Part shown: positions 19,439 to 29,657 of the stretch, piece by piece
How positions within the stretch are numbered: position 1 is the first letter of the stretch
Layout: each line of letters begins with the position of its first letter
Source of the DNA: Oncomelania hupensis
Lineage: Eukaryota > Mollusca > Gastropoda > Littorinimorpha > Pomatiopsidae
Direction: 5' to 3'
Assembly: GCA_036898135.1 (NCBI GenBank)
Contig: CM072522.1
Location: 32,475,951 to 32,539,950 of the forward strand
Length of the DNA: 64,000 bases
The notes under the pieces: generated by a model
What the model saw: only the letters and a program-made list of their open reading frames with translations
Databases searched by the model: none
Told to the model about the DNA's origin: nothing
Program-made: the position numbers and the translations under genes

Positions 19439-20470
19439 TCAAATGTTTTGTCCAATCTGAACATGTTTTGACCGATGTACCTTCAAATTGCTGCCATCAT
19501 TGAAAGCCTTACTACAAACATCACACACATGATTTTTCTCTCCTGTATGTACAAGCTTGTGTCTTTTCAAATGGCCAGCCTGAGCGAATGCTTTATTACA
19601 AACATCACACACATGTTTTTTCTCTCCTGTATGAGTGAGACTATGAGTCTTCAAATGCGCAGACATAGCGAAAGCTTTATTACAAACATCACATACATGT
19701 TTTTTTTCTCCTGTATGTGAAAGCTTATGTTTTTTTAAATTTATAGCCCGAAGGAAAGCTTTATTACAAACATCACACACACGGTTTCTCTCTCCTGTAT
19801 GAACCAGTTGGTGACTATTTAATTGTGAAAGAAAATAAAATGTCTTCTGACAAACATCACACACATGATTTTTCTCTCCTGTATGTGCAAGCTCGTGTAG
19901 TTTCAAACTACTGGCATAAGCGAAAGCTTTACTACAAACATCACACACATGATTTTTCTTTCTTGTGTGTGTAAGCTTATGAACCTTCAAATGCCCAGCG
20001 CAAGTGAAAGCTTTATTACAAACATCACAAACATGATTTCTCTCTCCTGTATGAGTAAGCTTATGAACCTTCAAATGCCCATCCCAAGTGAAAGCTTTAT
20101 TACAAACATCACAAACATGATTTCTCTCTCCTGTATGTGACAGCTTATGTCTCCTCAAACTGCCAGCCTGGGTGAAAGCTTTATTACAAACATCGCACAC
20201 ATGATTTTTTTCTCCTGTATGTACAATCTCATGACTTTTCAAGTTGGAAGCTGTAGTAAATGATTTCTGACAAAGGTTACACACATGTTTATTTTGTTTT
20301 TCAGTCCTCTGTTGCTGTTCTCTCATAGTTGCTCTCTGTTGGTCTCCGACACAGACCTCACTGTGACAAGTGTCTGATGCAGAAGAGAACTTGAAACCTG
20401 ATGACTGTTGTGCTGTGGCACTGACAGCAAGTAATGGAATCTCTGGTTGTGTAGCACATGCAGTTGGAAC
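19439..20470 (-). CDS. ZNF-B terminal exon: ten C2H2 zinc fingers
   Basis: The acceptor TTTCTGCAG/GTT at 20471/20470 opens 343 codons to the stop at 19439. After a 60-residue leader (VPTACATQPEIPLLAV...) come ten fingers, nearly all HVCDVCNKAF with TGEKN/TGERN linkers; one linker is degenerate (HTRKKN). The tenth finger ends HRSKHVQIGQNI. Fingers 3 and 4 are almost identical (TWDGHLKVHKLTH, TCAGHLKVHKLTH), a sign of recent unit duplication. Joined with six upstream exons up to 42246, the total is 2007 coding bases, 668 residues, with no phase conflict. Nuclear DNA-binding protein; target unknown. Paralog of ZNF-A. Confidence 0.85.
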   Translation of the reverse strand, partial: VPTACATQPEIPLLAVSATAQQSSGFKFSSASDTCHSEVCVGDQQRATMREQQQRTEKQNKHVCNLCQKSFTTASNLKSHEIVHTGEKNHVCDVCNKAFTQAGSLRRHKLSHTGERNHVCDVCNKAFTWDGHLKVHKLTHTGERNHVCDVCNKAFTCAGHLKVHKLTHTRKKNHVCDVCSKAFAYASSLKLHELAHTGEKNHVCDVCQKTFYFLSQLNSHQLVHTGERNRVCDVCNKAFLRAINLKKHKLSHTGEKKHVCDVCNKAFAMSAHLKTHSLTHTGEKKHVCDVCNKAFAQAGHLKRHKLVHTGEKNHVCDVCSKAFNDGSNLKVHRSKHVQIGQNI

Positions 20471-21254
20471 CTGCAGAAACAAGACTGACAATGTTAATTG
20501 GGTATCAAACGTTCGAAGACTAAACAGAGAATTACCATGGTTAGTTTCTATGTTATCACTAAGAAAGTGAGACTGAAAACAAATCATGCATGCTGAGTCT
20601 GGCTTTCTTTCGTCAGATTCTTAAAAGATGAAAATCCTAGACAGTCAATCATAGTGCTAGCAACAGAGGTGTTGTGGTAGTGAGTGGTTCAGAACAGAGT
20701 GTGTTGCCCATTGCTGTACTGCCTCAATGTTCTCAATTTATCTCCGCATCCGAGGATCACATACTGAGCTGGCGTATTCCAGGATGGGCCCAACAAAGAC
20801 CACGCTTGCCTTTTCTTGCAGTTTGGTGGAAGCTATATTCACGTTCCGCCCCAAAGAAGAAAAAAAAAAGTTCTGGCCTGGGCTGTGATGGCATCAACAT
20901 GTTGGTCCCAGCTGATCTCCTTTTGGAAGTGTGACTCCCAAGTACATTGTTGATGCCACCGTATCCAGCGTGTGGGGTCTGTCAGAGTTGTTCTGTGTCT
21001 ATAGACTGGCAGAACAACGCCCAAGTGGAACCAGCTTGCCTCCCATTCTGACAAGTGGTCAAGATCATGTTGTATGTAGCTAAGCTTGGGCTTTCTGGTC
21101 AGCAGTCATTGTGTAGGCAGCAGTGCTGTCAGCAAACAGTCTGGACAGTGATAATATGGTGTCTGGGAAGTCGATGTATGTCAAAAAAAAGTCAAGGGCC
21201 AAATACTGAGCCTTGAGGGACATAACATCGATTTATTCCGACTGTGTGCCTTTA

Positions 21255-21872
21255 CAAAATGCATAGCTTCAAATATTTAGGAGCCACTGTATCAGACAAT
21301 GGGTCTCGACAGGAAGTCCTCTCCAGGATCGCACAAACTGCTGACCTGGCGAGGTTGAAGCCAATTTGGAAAGACAGGACCATCAGTCTACATTCCAAGG
21401 TAAGACTGCTGCGCTCCCTTGTCATCTCCATCTTCCTATATGCTTGCGAAACATTGACCTTCACAGCAGATCTACAACAAAGAATACAAAGCATGGAGAT
21501 GAGGTGCTACAGAAGACTTCTGGGCATTTCCTATACCCAAAACATCACCAACGACAAAGTCCAAAAGACCATCACACAAGCCATTGGACAACACGATGAC
21601 CTGCTCACAGTGGTAAAAAAACTGAAACTTCGATGGTATGGCCATGTCACCAGATCATCAAGTCTTGCAAAGACCATCCTGCAAGGCACAGTGCAAGGAG
21701 GTAGAAGAAGAGGGAGACCGAAAAGAGGTGGGCGGACAACATTCGAGAATGGACTGGTTTGACATTGAAAAAATCGGGGTTGCTGAGGACAGGGAAAGAT
21801 GGAGTATGCTGGTTAAACGATCATCTGTGCTGCCTCTACGACCTCCGAGTTAATGGGATAGGATAGGATAGG
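21255..21872 (+). mobile_element. 5'-truncated RTE-like LINE copy with target duplication
   Basis: Encodes SFKYLGATVSDNGSRQEVLS through RWYGHVTRSS and GGRRRGRPKRG to the family 3' end and a (GGATA)n tail. The 11 bases GTGTGCCTTTA are duplicated (21244-21254 and 21874-21884). Inserted within the older LINE. One frame change lies near 21730. Confidence 0.85.
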
Positions 21873-22236
21873 ACAGTGTGCCTTTAATCACTGCTGTCTG
21901 GGCACATCTCCAGTTCTCAAGGACTGCTGTCAAATGTAGATCAAGAATGGTGCTCCTGGGCTAGCTCCTTCAGGATGCAGGCGCTGATCCCATCTGGGCC
22001 AGTGCATTTGCTGGGGTCGAGCTTCAGGAGGATCTTTTCAATGCCCTCTTCAGAGATGGTGATGCTGTCAAGCGGAGGACAGCATCTTGCACTTGATATT
22101 GGACTTCACCCTCCATAACACGTCCTGCCATCCCCAAACATCAAATTAGAGGTATCCTGTGTTCAGACTCCAAAAGGAAAGCAGAAGCGCTGAACAGACA
22201 GAGGGGCCTCTCCGGCGGGTGATGCTCTTTTTTCTT

Positions 22237-22812
22237 TTGATAAAGGATCAGAAGAGCTTGTATTTAAGGGCTTGCTCAGGCCTACATCCTGCACAAACAG
22301 ACCTCTACCAGTTAAAGTCATCAGCCCAGGATAACATCTACAATTCACCGACTCGTTAACAGATGCGTCAGGGCTACATGCGATGGAAAAAGACTGGCTC
22401 CCCTGAACACCACGATTAAATGAAGCCCAGAAGAGAAACCCAGTGCCACATCTGCCAAGCCTACTGGGGTTATGTAAACAACACCTTGATCTCAGATGAC
22501 CCCTCAATTCTCTCTTTTTTTGATAAAGGACCAGAAGAGCTTGTACTTGGGGGCTTGTTCTGAGGGGTCCTCTGAGATCAAGGTGCTGTACACATAATCC
22601 CAGTAGGCTTGGTGGATGTGGCGTTGGGTTTCTCTACTGAGCTTCATTTTATCATGGTGTTCAGTGGAGCCAGTCTTCCTCCATCGCCTGTAGCCCTGAC
22701 ACATCTGTTAATAAGTCGGTGAATTGTATATGTTATCCTGGGCTGATAACTTTTGCTGGTAGAAGTCTGTGCAGGATGTAGGCCTGAGCAAGCCCTTAAA
22801 TACAAGCTCTTC
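22237..22812. repeat. Inverted duplication of about 260 bp inside LINE linker region
   Basis: The plus-strand segment 22237-22503 (AGAAGAGCTTGTATTTAAGG ... CTTGATCTCAGATGACCCCT) is repeated in reverse complement at about 22556-22812, with scattered mismatches and a short spacer. Together they could form a long hairpin. Confidence 0.7.
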
Positions 22813-23546
22813 TGAACGGCTTAAAGAAGCTTGGTCCAAAAGTAGTCCCACAGCACTTGAACTGAAGACTCACCTTGGACACTAAGGTCGCCAGTGTGAG
22901 TGGAGATGCTGCTGACTGCTACTCTCAGACCTTCACCATCGCCTTTGTTGTGAAGGGGAACTGACCTGGACACTGGCTTTTTCTTCTGCACATGGATGTT
23001 GAACTCTGCATACATGAGGGTGTGGTCTGAGAGTCCAAGTACAGGCTCCAAACGTGGGATCTGTTCTGGGGCAATGGTTAACAACAAGTCGAGCGTGTTG
23101 TCAAGCCCTGTAGCGAACATCACCATCTGCTTGAAGCCACGATCGTTGATGATGTCCATTAGCTTCTGGTAGAGATCAGGGCATGGCGATGTGCCAAACT
23201 GTTATACAGTGTGATCAAAAAGCGTGGATCCTAAACGACCCACATAGTCAGAATAGGAATAATCACCAAAATCCTGTGAAAAATATGGGTCCTAAATGAC
23301 GCAAATCGGCGTTTGCATGTAGTCCAAAGACTGGCCCGGTGAAGGTTAATAAAAGATGCTAAACAAAGAAGTTATTATTATAATTATTTTTATTTTTACT
23401 ATTATTATTACTATTATTAATAACATATAGACAGCAAGAACATGTATTTTTACAGTTGACACTGTACCTTGTTACATTTAGATTTGTCCCCAGGCAAGTG
23501 TGCAGACTAAAACAGTTAAAATTTGATAAATTTAACCCAAAACCTC

Positions 23547-23648
23547 AAATTCCACTTGAATCAGAAGGAAGCTATCAGGTAAATTCCACTTGAATCAGAA
23601 GTACGCTGTCAGGTAAATTCCACTTGAATCAGAAGGAAGCTATCAGGT
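23547..23648. repeat. 34-bp tandem repeat, three units
   Basis: AAATTCCACTTGAATCAGAA... repeats at 23547, 23581 and 23615. The middle unit differs at a few bases. Confidence 0.9.
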
Positions 23649-23649
23649 A

Positions 23650-23871
23650 ACATGACAGACTACAGAGACTATGATGGGGATGCCCACTGAGTCCACTCAA
23701 GATCATCAGCAGGCAGCTGCTGAGGTCAATGATCTCAACCGCTTATATGCGCGCTTTGATGTTGGAGATCTCCGCAAGTTTGCCACTCGCTTTTGCACTC
23801 CTTTGAGCCAGGCCAACTTGATCCGTCTTGAGGATAAAGTTGTCACCATCAACACATGTGCTGTTTGTGGT
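23650..23871 (+). mobile_element. LINE linker fragment (CR1/Rex1-like)
   Basis: Encodes AAAEVNDLNRLYARFDVGDL and following residues, the NDLNxFYARFD block found between endonuclease and RT domains in CR1/Rex1-like LINEs. Short and truncated. The solo LTR at 23872 is inserted in it. Confidence 0.65.
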
Positions 23872-24459
23872 TGTTACGTTGGGGACGCCCGATGGTGCGT
23901 GTGAGACGCGCAAGATAGACCTGATCGTTTTATTTTGCAAAGCACGCAATAATAGAGTGTATTTACCTTTGATTTGATTTTGCATTGTTGTTAGAAGAAG
24001 CTTTGTATAATGTTGATAATTTTCGTTGGTCGATATTATTGGAGAATTCTCTAGAGTTGCTTGTTTACTATTGATCGAAGCTTCGCGATAAATGTAGTAA
24101 CAGCTAAGAAGTTCTTTTATGATGAAGAATGTTGTATGACGTAAGACAGTGATGACGAAGTTTATTTTGATTGGTTGTGGTGCGTCACGCTGGAGTGTTC
24201 TAAATATTTCTGGAGTATAGAGAGACTAAATATGTGCCGCACTGTTTCAAAAAAGAGAGAGTTGAAAAAGTGGAAAAAGAGATTGTATGCAATTGTTGAT
24301 GTTCGCTGAATAAAGTTGGAAAACTTCATACGACGACTCCTGTCTTGTTGTTGAGTGAACAGGTTGTGTGGATAATGAATCTGATTTACACTTATCAGGA
24401 TTTCAGCATTGGGGCTGAATCAACTACTGATAAAAACAAAACCAACATCGAGTGTAACA
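23872..24459 (+). mobile_element. Solo LTR of the same Ty3 family as the 28342-38634 element
   Basis: Starts TGTTACGTTG and ends GAGTGTAACA. Long collinear stretches match the LTR at 28342-28975 read on the minus strand (GTTTATTTACCTTTGATTTG, AAAACTTCATACG, ATTGGGGCTGAATCA). It is flanked by the exact 5-bp duplication GTGGT (23867-23871, 24460-24464). It is more diverged and shorter (588 versus 634 bp) than the intact pair, so older. Internal sequence is gone, as expected from LTR-LTR recombination. Confidence 0.9.
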
Positions 24460-24692
24460 GTGGTTTTTACCATTTTTGAACGATGGTTGGTTTGTTTTCT
24501 TTTTCCTCCTATTTGTCGCGTAATATTTCTTCTGGTTTAATATTGTATTTTTCTTTACCTTGAATCATGGATTTTGGGTAGGCTTGACAGTGTATGGCTG
24601 AACTGTATGTTTCCTGTTGCTGACTGGTTGCTGGCACCTGCGGTGGACTGTGTGCTGGGATGGAGAGAGAGGGGCAAGTGAGTTGGCCGTGC

Positions 24693-24796
24693 GTGTTGCA
24701 GTGTTTAAGAGGTAGTTCGTGTTGCAGTGTTTAAGAGGTAGTTCGTGTTGCAGTGTTTAAGAGGTAGTTCGTGTTGCAGTGTTTAAGAGGTAGTTC
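24693..24796. repeat. 26-bp tandem repeat, four units
   Basis: GTGTTGCAGTGTTTAAGAGG TAGTTC is repeated four times with no visible differences, inside a ZNF-B intron. Confidence 0.95.
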
Positions 24797-25139
24797 GTGT
24801 GTGATATTTTAACTTTTATCGTATACTTGATGCTGGCACATAAAACTATATTGTATGATGGTCGCATATAAGCAGACCTTACTTTTAAGCACTTTTGATT
24901 GTTGTATTTTTAGTACTCATTTATGTTGATGTATGCAGGGATGGTGTGTGCCTAAGGCACATTTCTGGGTTTTATTGTACAATAAAGTTGTTTTGTATTG
25001 CATTCTTTTTCACTGCTTGCTCCACACCTAAAATCAGTTATGATGTATTACATTACCACTGCCATTACATGTTGTATCACTGCACCACACTGTGTATGTG
25101 TTGAACATTTGCCAAAGAGATGTCACACTGGATTATTAC

Positions 25140-25225
25140 CTCAAACTCCACTGGAACTAAAAGTACGACAGTGTGCCACTTTGTCTTCACCAACACCGTC
25201 TTTGTTACCAGGGGTTGACTGCTTT
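25140..25225 (-). CDS. ZNF-B exon 6 (linker exon before the finger exon)
   Basis: 86 bases from acceptor TTTGTTACAG/AA (25226/25225) to donor GAG/GTAATAAT (25140/25139). It enters phase 1 and leaves phase 0, the same as ZNF-A exon 3, and begins ESS as that exon does. Reads (E)SSQPLVTKTVLVKTKWHTVV and LLVPVEFE. The acceptor lies in the first unit of a 64-bp triplicated repeat. Confidence 0.65.
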
Positions 25226-25413
25226 CTGTAACAAAGAAATCAGCATACACATCATGGGCGAGTGAGTGGTGAAACTAAGGACCAGCTTTCTGTAACAAAG
25301 AAATCAGCATACACATCATGGGCGAGTGAGTGGTGAAACTAAGGACCAGCTTTCTGTAACAAAGAAATCAGCATACACATCATGGGCGAGTGAGTGATGA
25401 AACTAAGGACTAG
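25222..25413. repeat. 64-bp tandem repeat, three units, overlapping the exon 6 splice acceptor
   Basis: Units start at 25222, 25286 and 25350 (CTTTCTGTAACAAAGAAATC...). On the minus strand each carries the same TTTGTTACAG acceptor. Units 1 and 2 look identical; unit 3 has a few changes. Confidence 0.95.
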
Positions 25414-25581
25414 TTCTTATCACCATCGTCTCACCAACTAGCAGAGAACCCAAAATCCCACCAATGAGAAATTTGCCTGTGGAAATCAACCCTTGTTCTC
25501 TGGCACACATGTCATCTAACTTGACTCAAAGCCTATTTAATACTTAACAGTATTCGAAGTATAAAATACTAATACACTTAC

Positions 25582-25779
25582 CACATTCCCCTGTGTCACC
25601 TTCAGGCTCTGTATTCACGTCGGACAACACTGGGTCATGTGGCTCCGTCATGTTAGGCTCTGTCTTGATTTCTGATTCTTCCTTCACCTCAGATTTGCTA
25701 CAAGTGCAGGTTCCTTCAGAAGTCACAATATGTCCACTGCTGGTGTGAGAAACATGTTGGCTTTCTCTTCCTGCAGTTT
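25582..25779 (-). CDS. ZNF-B exon 5 (SUMO-motif module b, left copy)
   Basis: 198 bases, phase 1-1, between acceptor TTTGTTTAG/AA (25780/25779) and donor TGTG/GTAAGTGT (25582/25581). Encodes (E)TAGRESQHVSHTSSGHIV...CSKSEVKEESEIKTEPN, MTEPHDPVLSDVNTEPEGD. VKEE and IKTE fit the SUMO consensus; a third site has lost its lysine (VNTE). Paralogous to 39962-40156, and the MEPHDPV-type block is shared with ZNF-A exon 2. Confidence 0.75.
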
Positions 25780-26044
25780 CTAAACAAAGCAACAGCTTTC
25801 ATAAGAACATGTCCATACTTGACTGTTCACAGTTTAGTAAAAATCATACTATAATACACATATAATTACTCTCTCTTTTTGTGTCACTGTTCAGCAGTCT
25901 TCACTTTAGATAGCATTGGGTCATGTAGCTTCATCATATAACATGATTTATGGTTCTCATTCACAAAAATAAATTTTCCAGGTGGGCAACATTACAACAC
26001 AAATATGAAACACGACAATCACAATAATAATCTATTGTACTTAC

Positions 26045-26239
26045 TATATCCTTCTGTGTCACTGCCAGGCTCTGTTTTCACTTTAGACAACTCCATGTCC
26101 TGTGGCTCCATCATGTCACTGTCAAGTGCTGTCTGGTTTTTAGATTTTTTCTTTATGTCAAACTCGCTGCAAGTTCCATCTGTTGTACCACTGGCAACTT
26201 GTTTACTGCTGGTGTCAGAAACATGCTGGTTTTCTCCTC
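26045..26239 (-). CDS. ZNF-B exon 4 (SUMO-motif module a, left copy)
   Basis: 195 bases, phase 1-1, acceptor AATTGCAG/GA (26240/26239) and donor TATA/GTAAGTAC (26045/26044). Encodes (G)GENQHVSDTSSKQVAS...EFDIKKKSKNQTALDS, DMMEPQDMELSKVKTEPGSD. One SUMO consensus (VKTEPGSD). Same length and phase as 41008-41202. Confidence 0.75.
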
Positions 26240-26529
26240 CTGCAATTTACAACAAGAAAAAACAAGAAGCTTAATTAAACCTATTTCCTCACAGCAAGCA
26301 TACTGATGAAGTGAAAAACCATTCAGCTACATGATATCTTCTGTCCTACAAGTTACTAGTGACACAGTTCATAAACTTTGAAATTGTAAGCATAATAGGA
26401 GGTAAAAGCACTGTTCTGCCTTGCACTGGTACAAATAAAAGCAATCAATAATCATGCAATAATAATAATAGTTGTTGTTATTATTATTATTATTACTTAT
26501 AATGCACTTTTCTGTCTAAGTGACCTCAA

Positions 26530-26586
26530 GGTTAGTTAGTTATTCATTGCATACAGGGTCTAGCTGATTGCAAAGAGCTCAATCAG
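26530..26586 (-). mobile_element. Severely 5'-truncated R580 (57 bp) with target duplication
   Basis: Only the tail end (GTTAGTTAGTTATTCATTGC ... AGAGCTCAATCAG) is present, flanked by GACCTCAA at 26522-26529 and 26587-26594. The paralogous site near 41655 (GTGACCTCAACGTGC) is empty. Confidence 0.8.
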
Positions 26587-27420
26587 GACCTCAATGTGCT
26601 TAAAACACAATGACAAGTAAGCATTTTAGTTTAAACAAACAATATACACAGCCCATCAAAGAGGGAAAAATTAAATATAATACAGTCAACTGTACAGTTA
26701 GAAATGGCTAGTCAATCTAATTAGAAGCAAATAAAATTGATAGGCCAACTAATTCATAGGATAGTAATTGAAGAAGAAAGCTTTCAGTTTGACTAATATA
26801 GAAATTATTTTCAGTTGAAAGAGGCCACCAAATAAATAATTTAAATAGGAGTACTTCCTAAATAGCTGTCAACATGTATTTTGACCGCTTTTCAGGGGAA
26901 GCAACTCTCATTGACCTACTTTCGGTTTATGCTGTCAACATGTATTGTGTAACCGCATTTCAGGGGAAGCAACCTACTTTCGGTTTATTTAGGGATAATG
27001 CCTATTCCCCGCAGCTTCATCCCCCATCTACAATAATAGAAAAACAGCCACTCATCCCAATGCTGCAAGTTTCTTTAACAGATCGAAGTTGGCTGCCCTC
27101 AACAAAGAAGAATAGGAAGAAGAAGTCAATGTACTCTGAGTTTAACTGTGGTCTGAATACCTCATTTTTAAACAGTAAACACACCAAATTAAATCTAAAT
27201 TCAGAATAAAAATGTTAGACAAAAGACGATCAAGACTGCATTTCTGCCAAATGTGAACGTGTGATGAGAATGCTCAAAGGCAGCAGTAAAGTAGCGATTT
27301 ATTTCAAAGTCTTCCTCGTTATATTAGCATAGAAATACCAACAATCAAGCCAATGAGGCCAGTCCCATTCACAAGCAGGTACAAAATACTCCGGTTAATT
27401 AGTTATCAGCACCATCAGTA

Positions 27421-28072
27421 AGTACAATGGTTTTCTCACGGCTGTTCATAAGCGGTACTTTCAGGCCATGGCTAAAAATAACCCTTGTGCTGTCCCTTAT
27501 CGCTGGCTGAACTGATCCGAGATGCTGGCTGTGAATGGGTTTGGCCTGCTGGCGTGGCTAAAAATAGCTTACAGCTGGTGGCTGAAAGTTTACTTTCAGT
27601 GAAGGAAGTTCCAGCCGTGTATACTGTCAACATTTAATTAAGATTAAACACTGCATACAGTTCTAAAGGCTTTTTTCCCACCCACCACTAACCCAAGTTA
27701 CAAATGTGGTATGTCATCTCACCAATGAGAACGTTGCCTTGGAAATGAACCCTTGTTCTCTGGCAAACATTTCATGTAACTTAAATCAAAACCTATTTTT
27801 ATACTTAAGTTGTATAACAGTATTATAAGTATAAAATACTAATATACTTACACACAACTGATCTAGAATGGCCTGTGGTAATGTGTGTGCGACGAGGGAG
27901 AAAAAGATGCTACAATATTTTGCGCTTTGGTAGGAATTTAAACATGGTTATTTATCTATTAACCGTTTCTATTCATATAAACATGTGCTGTTGGTTTATT
28001 TTTTATTGTTATTGTATTTAAAATTGTATGTTCTTAAAGTATGCATTTATTTCTATGCATTTTATTTGTTCT
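27421..28072. other. Intronic; MITE-like direct repeats, no gene
   Basis: 27440-27620 holds GGCTAAAAATA / CTTTCAG segments resembling the 193-bp insert at 51285-51477, so it may be a related, longer element. The remainder is AT-rich. Confidence 0.35.
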
Positions 28073-28073
28073 G

Positions 28074-28155
28074 ACAGAGAAAAGATGGAGTACGCAGGTT
28101 AAACGATCATCTGTAGTGCCCAAACGACATTCAAGTTACGGGATAGGATAGGTTT
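28074..28155 (+). mobile_element. RTE-like LINE 3' tail fragment (about 80 bp)
   Basis: GAAAAGATGGAGTACGCAGG TTAAACGATCATCTG... to GGGATAGGATAGG, the 3' terminus of the RTE family with its GGATA tail. Confidence 0.8.
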
Positions 28156-28341
28156 ATGTTCTATTTGCCATAGTTTACTTCATATTTATTGTTAGTGTTT
28201 ATATTTTACTTTTACCCGAGTGGAATGTTCTATATGTTTCATCTCAATCATTATTATTATAATTATTTTCATTTTTATTTTATGTTTACCTGTGAGAAGT
28301 GTTCAATGTCTTGTATATCATTCATTATGACAGTTATTATG

Positions 28342-28975
28342 TGTTACACTCTGTTGGATGTTGGTGTTTTCTATCAGTATCTGATTCAGCCCCGATGCTT
28401 GAATTCCTGATAGTTGTGTAACTCAGATTCGTTTATTCACGCAACCCGTCCAAACAGCGTACAAGTCACAAAGTCCACGTATGAAGTTTTCCGCTTTTAT
28501 TCAGCACACATCAACAACTGCATACAATTCTCAATTCAACTCAACAACTTTCACAGCAACTTTCCAAATCACTATCAACAACTTTTTTTCTCAACAGCGA
28601 CTCGGCTCACGATTAAATAACCTCTCTCTTTTCTGGAACGATTTGGTATATGGTAGAAATGACGTACTGCCACCAATCGAACTACAGATCGTCATCACTG
28701 ACTTACGTCATTCACATTTTCTCTACTTCCGGGAACATTCACGACCTTCGATATCCATCCGGAAATTTCCATCAAGAGTAAACACGCATATCCAGAAGAT
28801 TCTCAAATAATATCGACTAACGCAAATTATCAACGTTATACAAAGCCTTTCCTAACAACAATGCAAACTCAAATCAAAGGTAAATAAACTCTATTATTGA
28901 ATACTTTGCAAATCGAAACGATTAGATCTATTGTGCGCGCTTCCGACATACTTTCGTTCACGTTTCAACGTAACA
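28342..28975 (-). repeat. 3' LTR of the Ty3 element
   Basis: 634 bp, TG...CA termini. TTATG precedes it on the plus strand. Nearly identical to 38001-38634. Confidence 0.95.
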
Positions 28976-29100
28976 TAACCCCCCACTCAAGAAGAAATTT
29001 ACCCAATTTCTTTCAACAACGTTGAAACGTAATGCACAAACAAAGTCCACAATTGAAACTAATTTAAGACTTTCTGAATACTGTAATTGCGCTCGGCTTA

Positions 29101-29291
29101 TTTACACAGAGTCAATGGTTTTCATCTTCAAATCTGTCTGGATATTGTCAATATTCACAATTCATTCACACAGAGTCAAAGTTTCTCATCTGCAAGTCTT
29201 TCTGGATACTATCAATGTTCACAGATCATTTACACAGAGTCAATGTTTCTCATCTGCAAATCTTTCTGGATACTGTCAAGGTTCACAGATC
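29101..29291 (-). repeat. 64-bp tandem repeats in the retroelement 3' region
   Basis: Three units beginning TTTACACAGAGTCAATG-type; a fourth and part of a fifth lie beyond the hAT at 33825-33896. The array starts right after the gag-pol stop codon. Confidence 0.85.
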
Positions 29292-29657
29292 CAGGGTCCC
29301 CAGGAACAATGATTATCAGAAAGTAAGCACCTTTTAAGGACCTTTTAAGGACCTCGTAACAAATATTAAGGAAGGGTAATAATATATTTATGTAGTTGAA
29401 AATAAGTGAACAATATATTATGAAGGTCACAATAAAAAATATGTATTGAAAGAGCATTTAATGAGAGCAACTATTTATTACATACCGTTTAAATAGATAG
29501 AATGCACTCGCACCAACTCGGCTATTAATCACACTGGTAAAAAGTTGCCATCATGGGTCTACATCAATGTCTTTAACAGCAATAAACTTCATTTTAATAA
29601 AACTGACATGGGAAAGACTTGAGACACCCAAAAGGACTGTCTCAATAATAAGCAGAA

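Larger units (their letters stand above)
20680..23165 (-). mobile_element. Old, rearranged LINE fragment (endonuclease, linker and RT pieces)
   Basis: Minus-strand pieces in order from 23159 down: endonuclease C-terminus (GLDNTLDLLLTIAPEQIPRL, then GLSDHTLMYAEFNI), a linker (EQAPKYKLFWSFIKK near 22530), RT fingers (EEGIEKILLKLDPSKCTGPDGISAC near 21960-22060), QGSVFGPL near 21200, and a C-terminal FQKEISWDQHVDAITAQA (about 20860-20930). Frames are broken and large parts are missing. An RTE copy interrupts it at 21255-21872 and the linker region is inverted-duplicated. It lies in ZNF-B's last intron. Jockey/CR1 group in general appearance. Confidence 0.75.
25582..27420 (-). repeat. Segmental duplication, left copy (partner 39962-42440)
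   Basis: Exons 25582-25779 and 26045-26239, their introns, the AATGCACTTTTCTGT segment near 26500, the CATCCCAATGCTGCAA segment near 27055 and the TAGCATAGAAATACCAAC segment near 27327 are all collinear with 39962-42440. The left copy lacks exon 1 (present at 42141-42246 on the right). Each copy has its own later retroposon insertions. Confidence 0.85.

Noticed and set aside
19475..20140. Regular ~84-bp repeats that could look like a repeat-spacer array
   Set aside because: The period equals one zinc-finger unit (28 codons); it is the coding sequence of the finger array, not a CRISPR.
29287..29291. 8-bp target duplication for the nested hAT
   Set aside because: Only AGATC (5 bp) matches on both sides; extending to 8 requires mismatches, and the site lies in tandem repeats.
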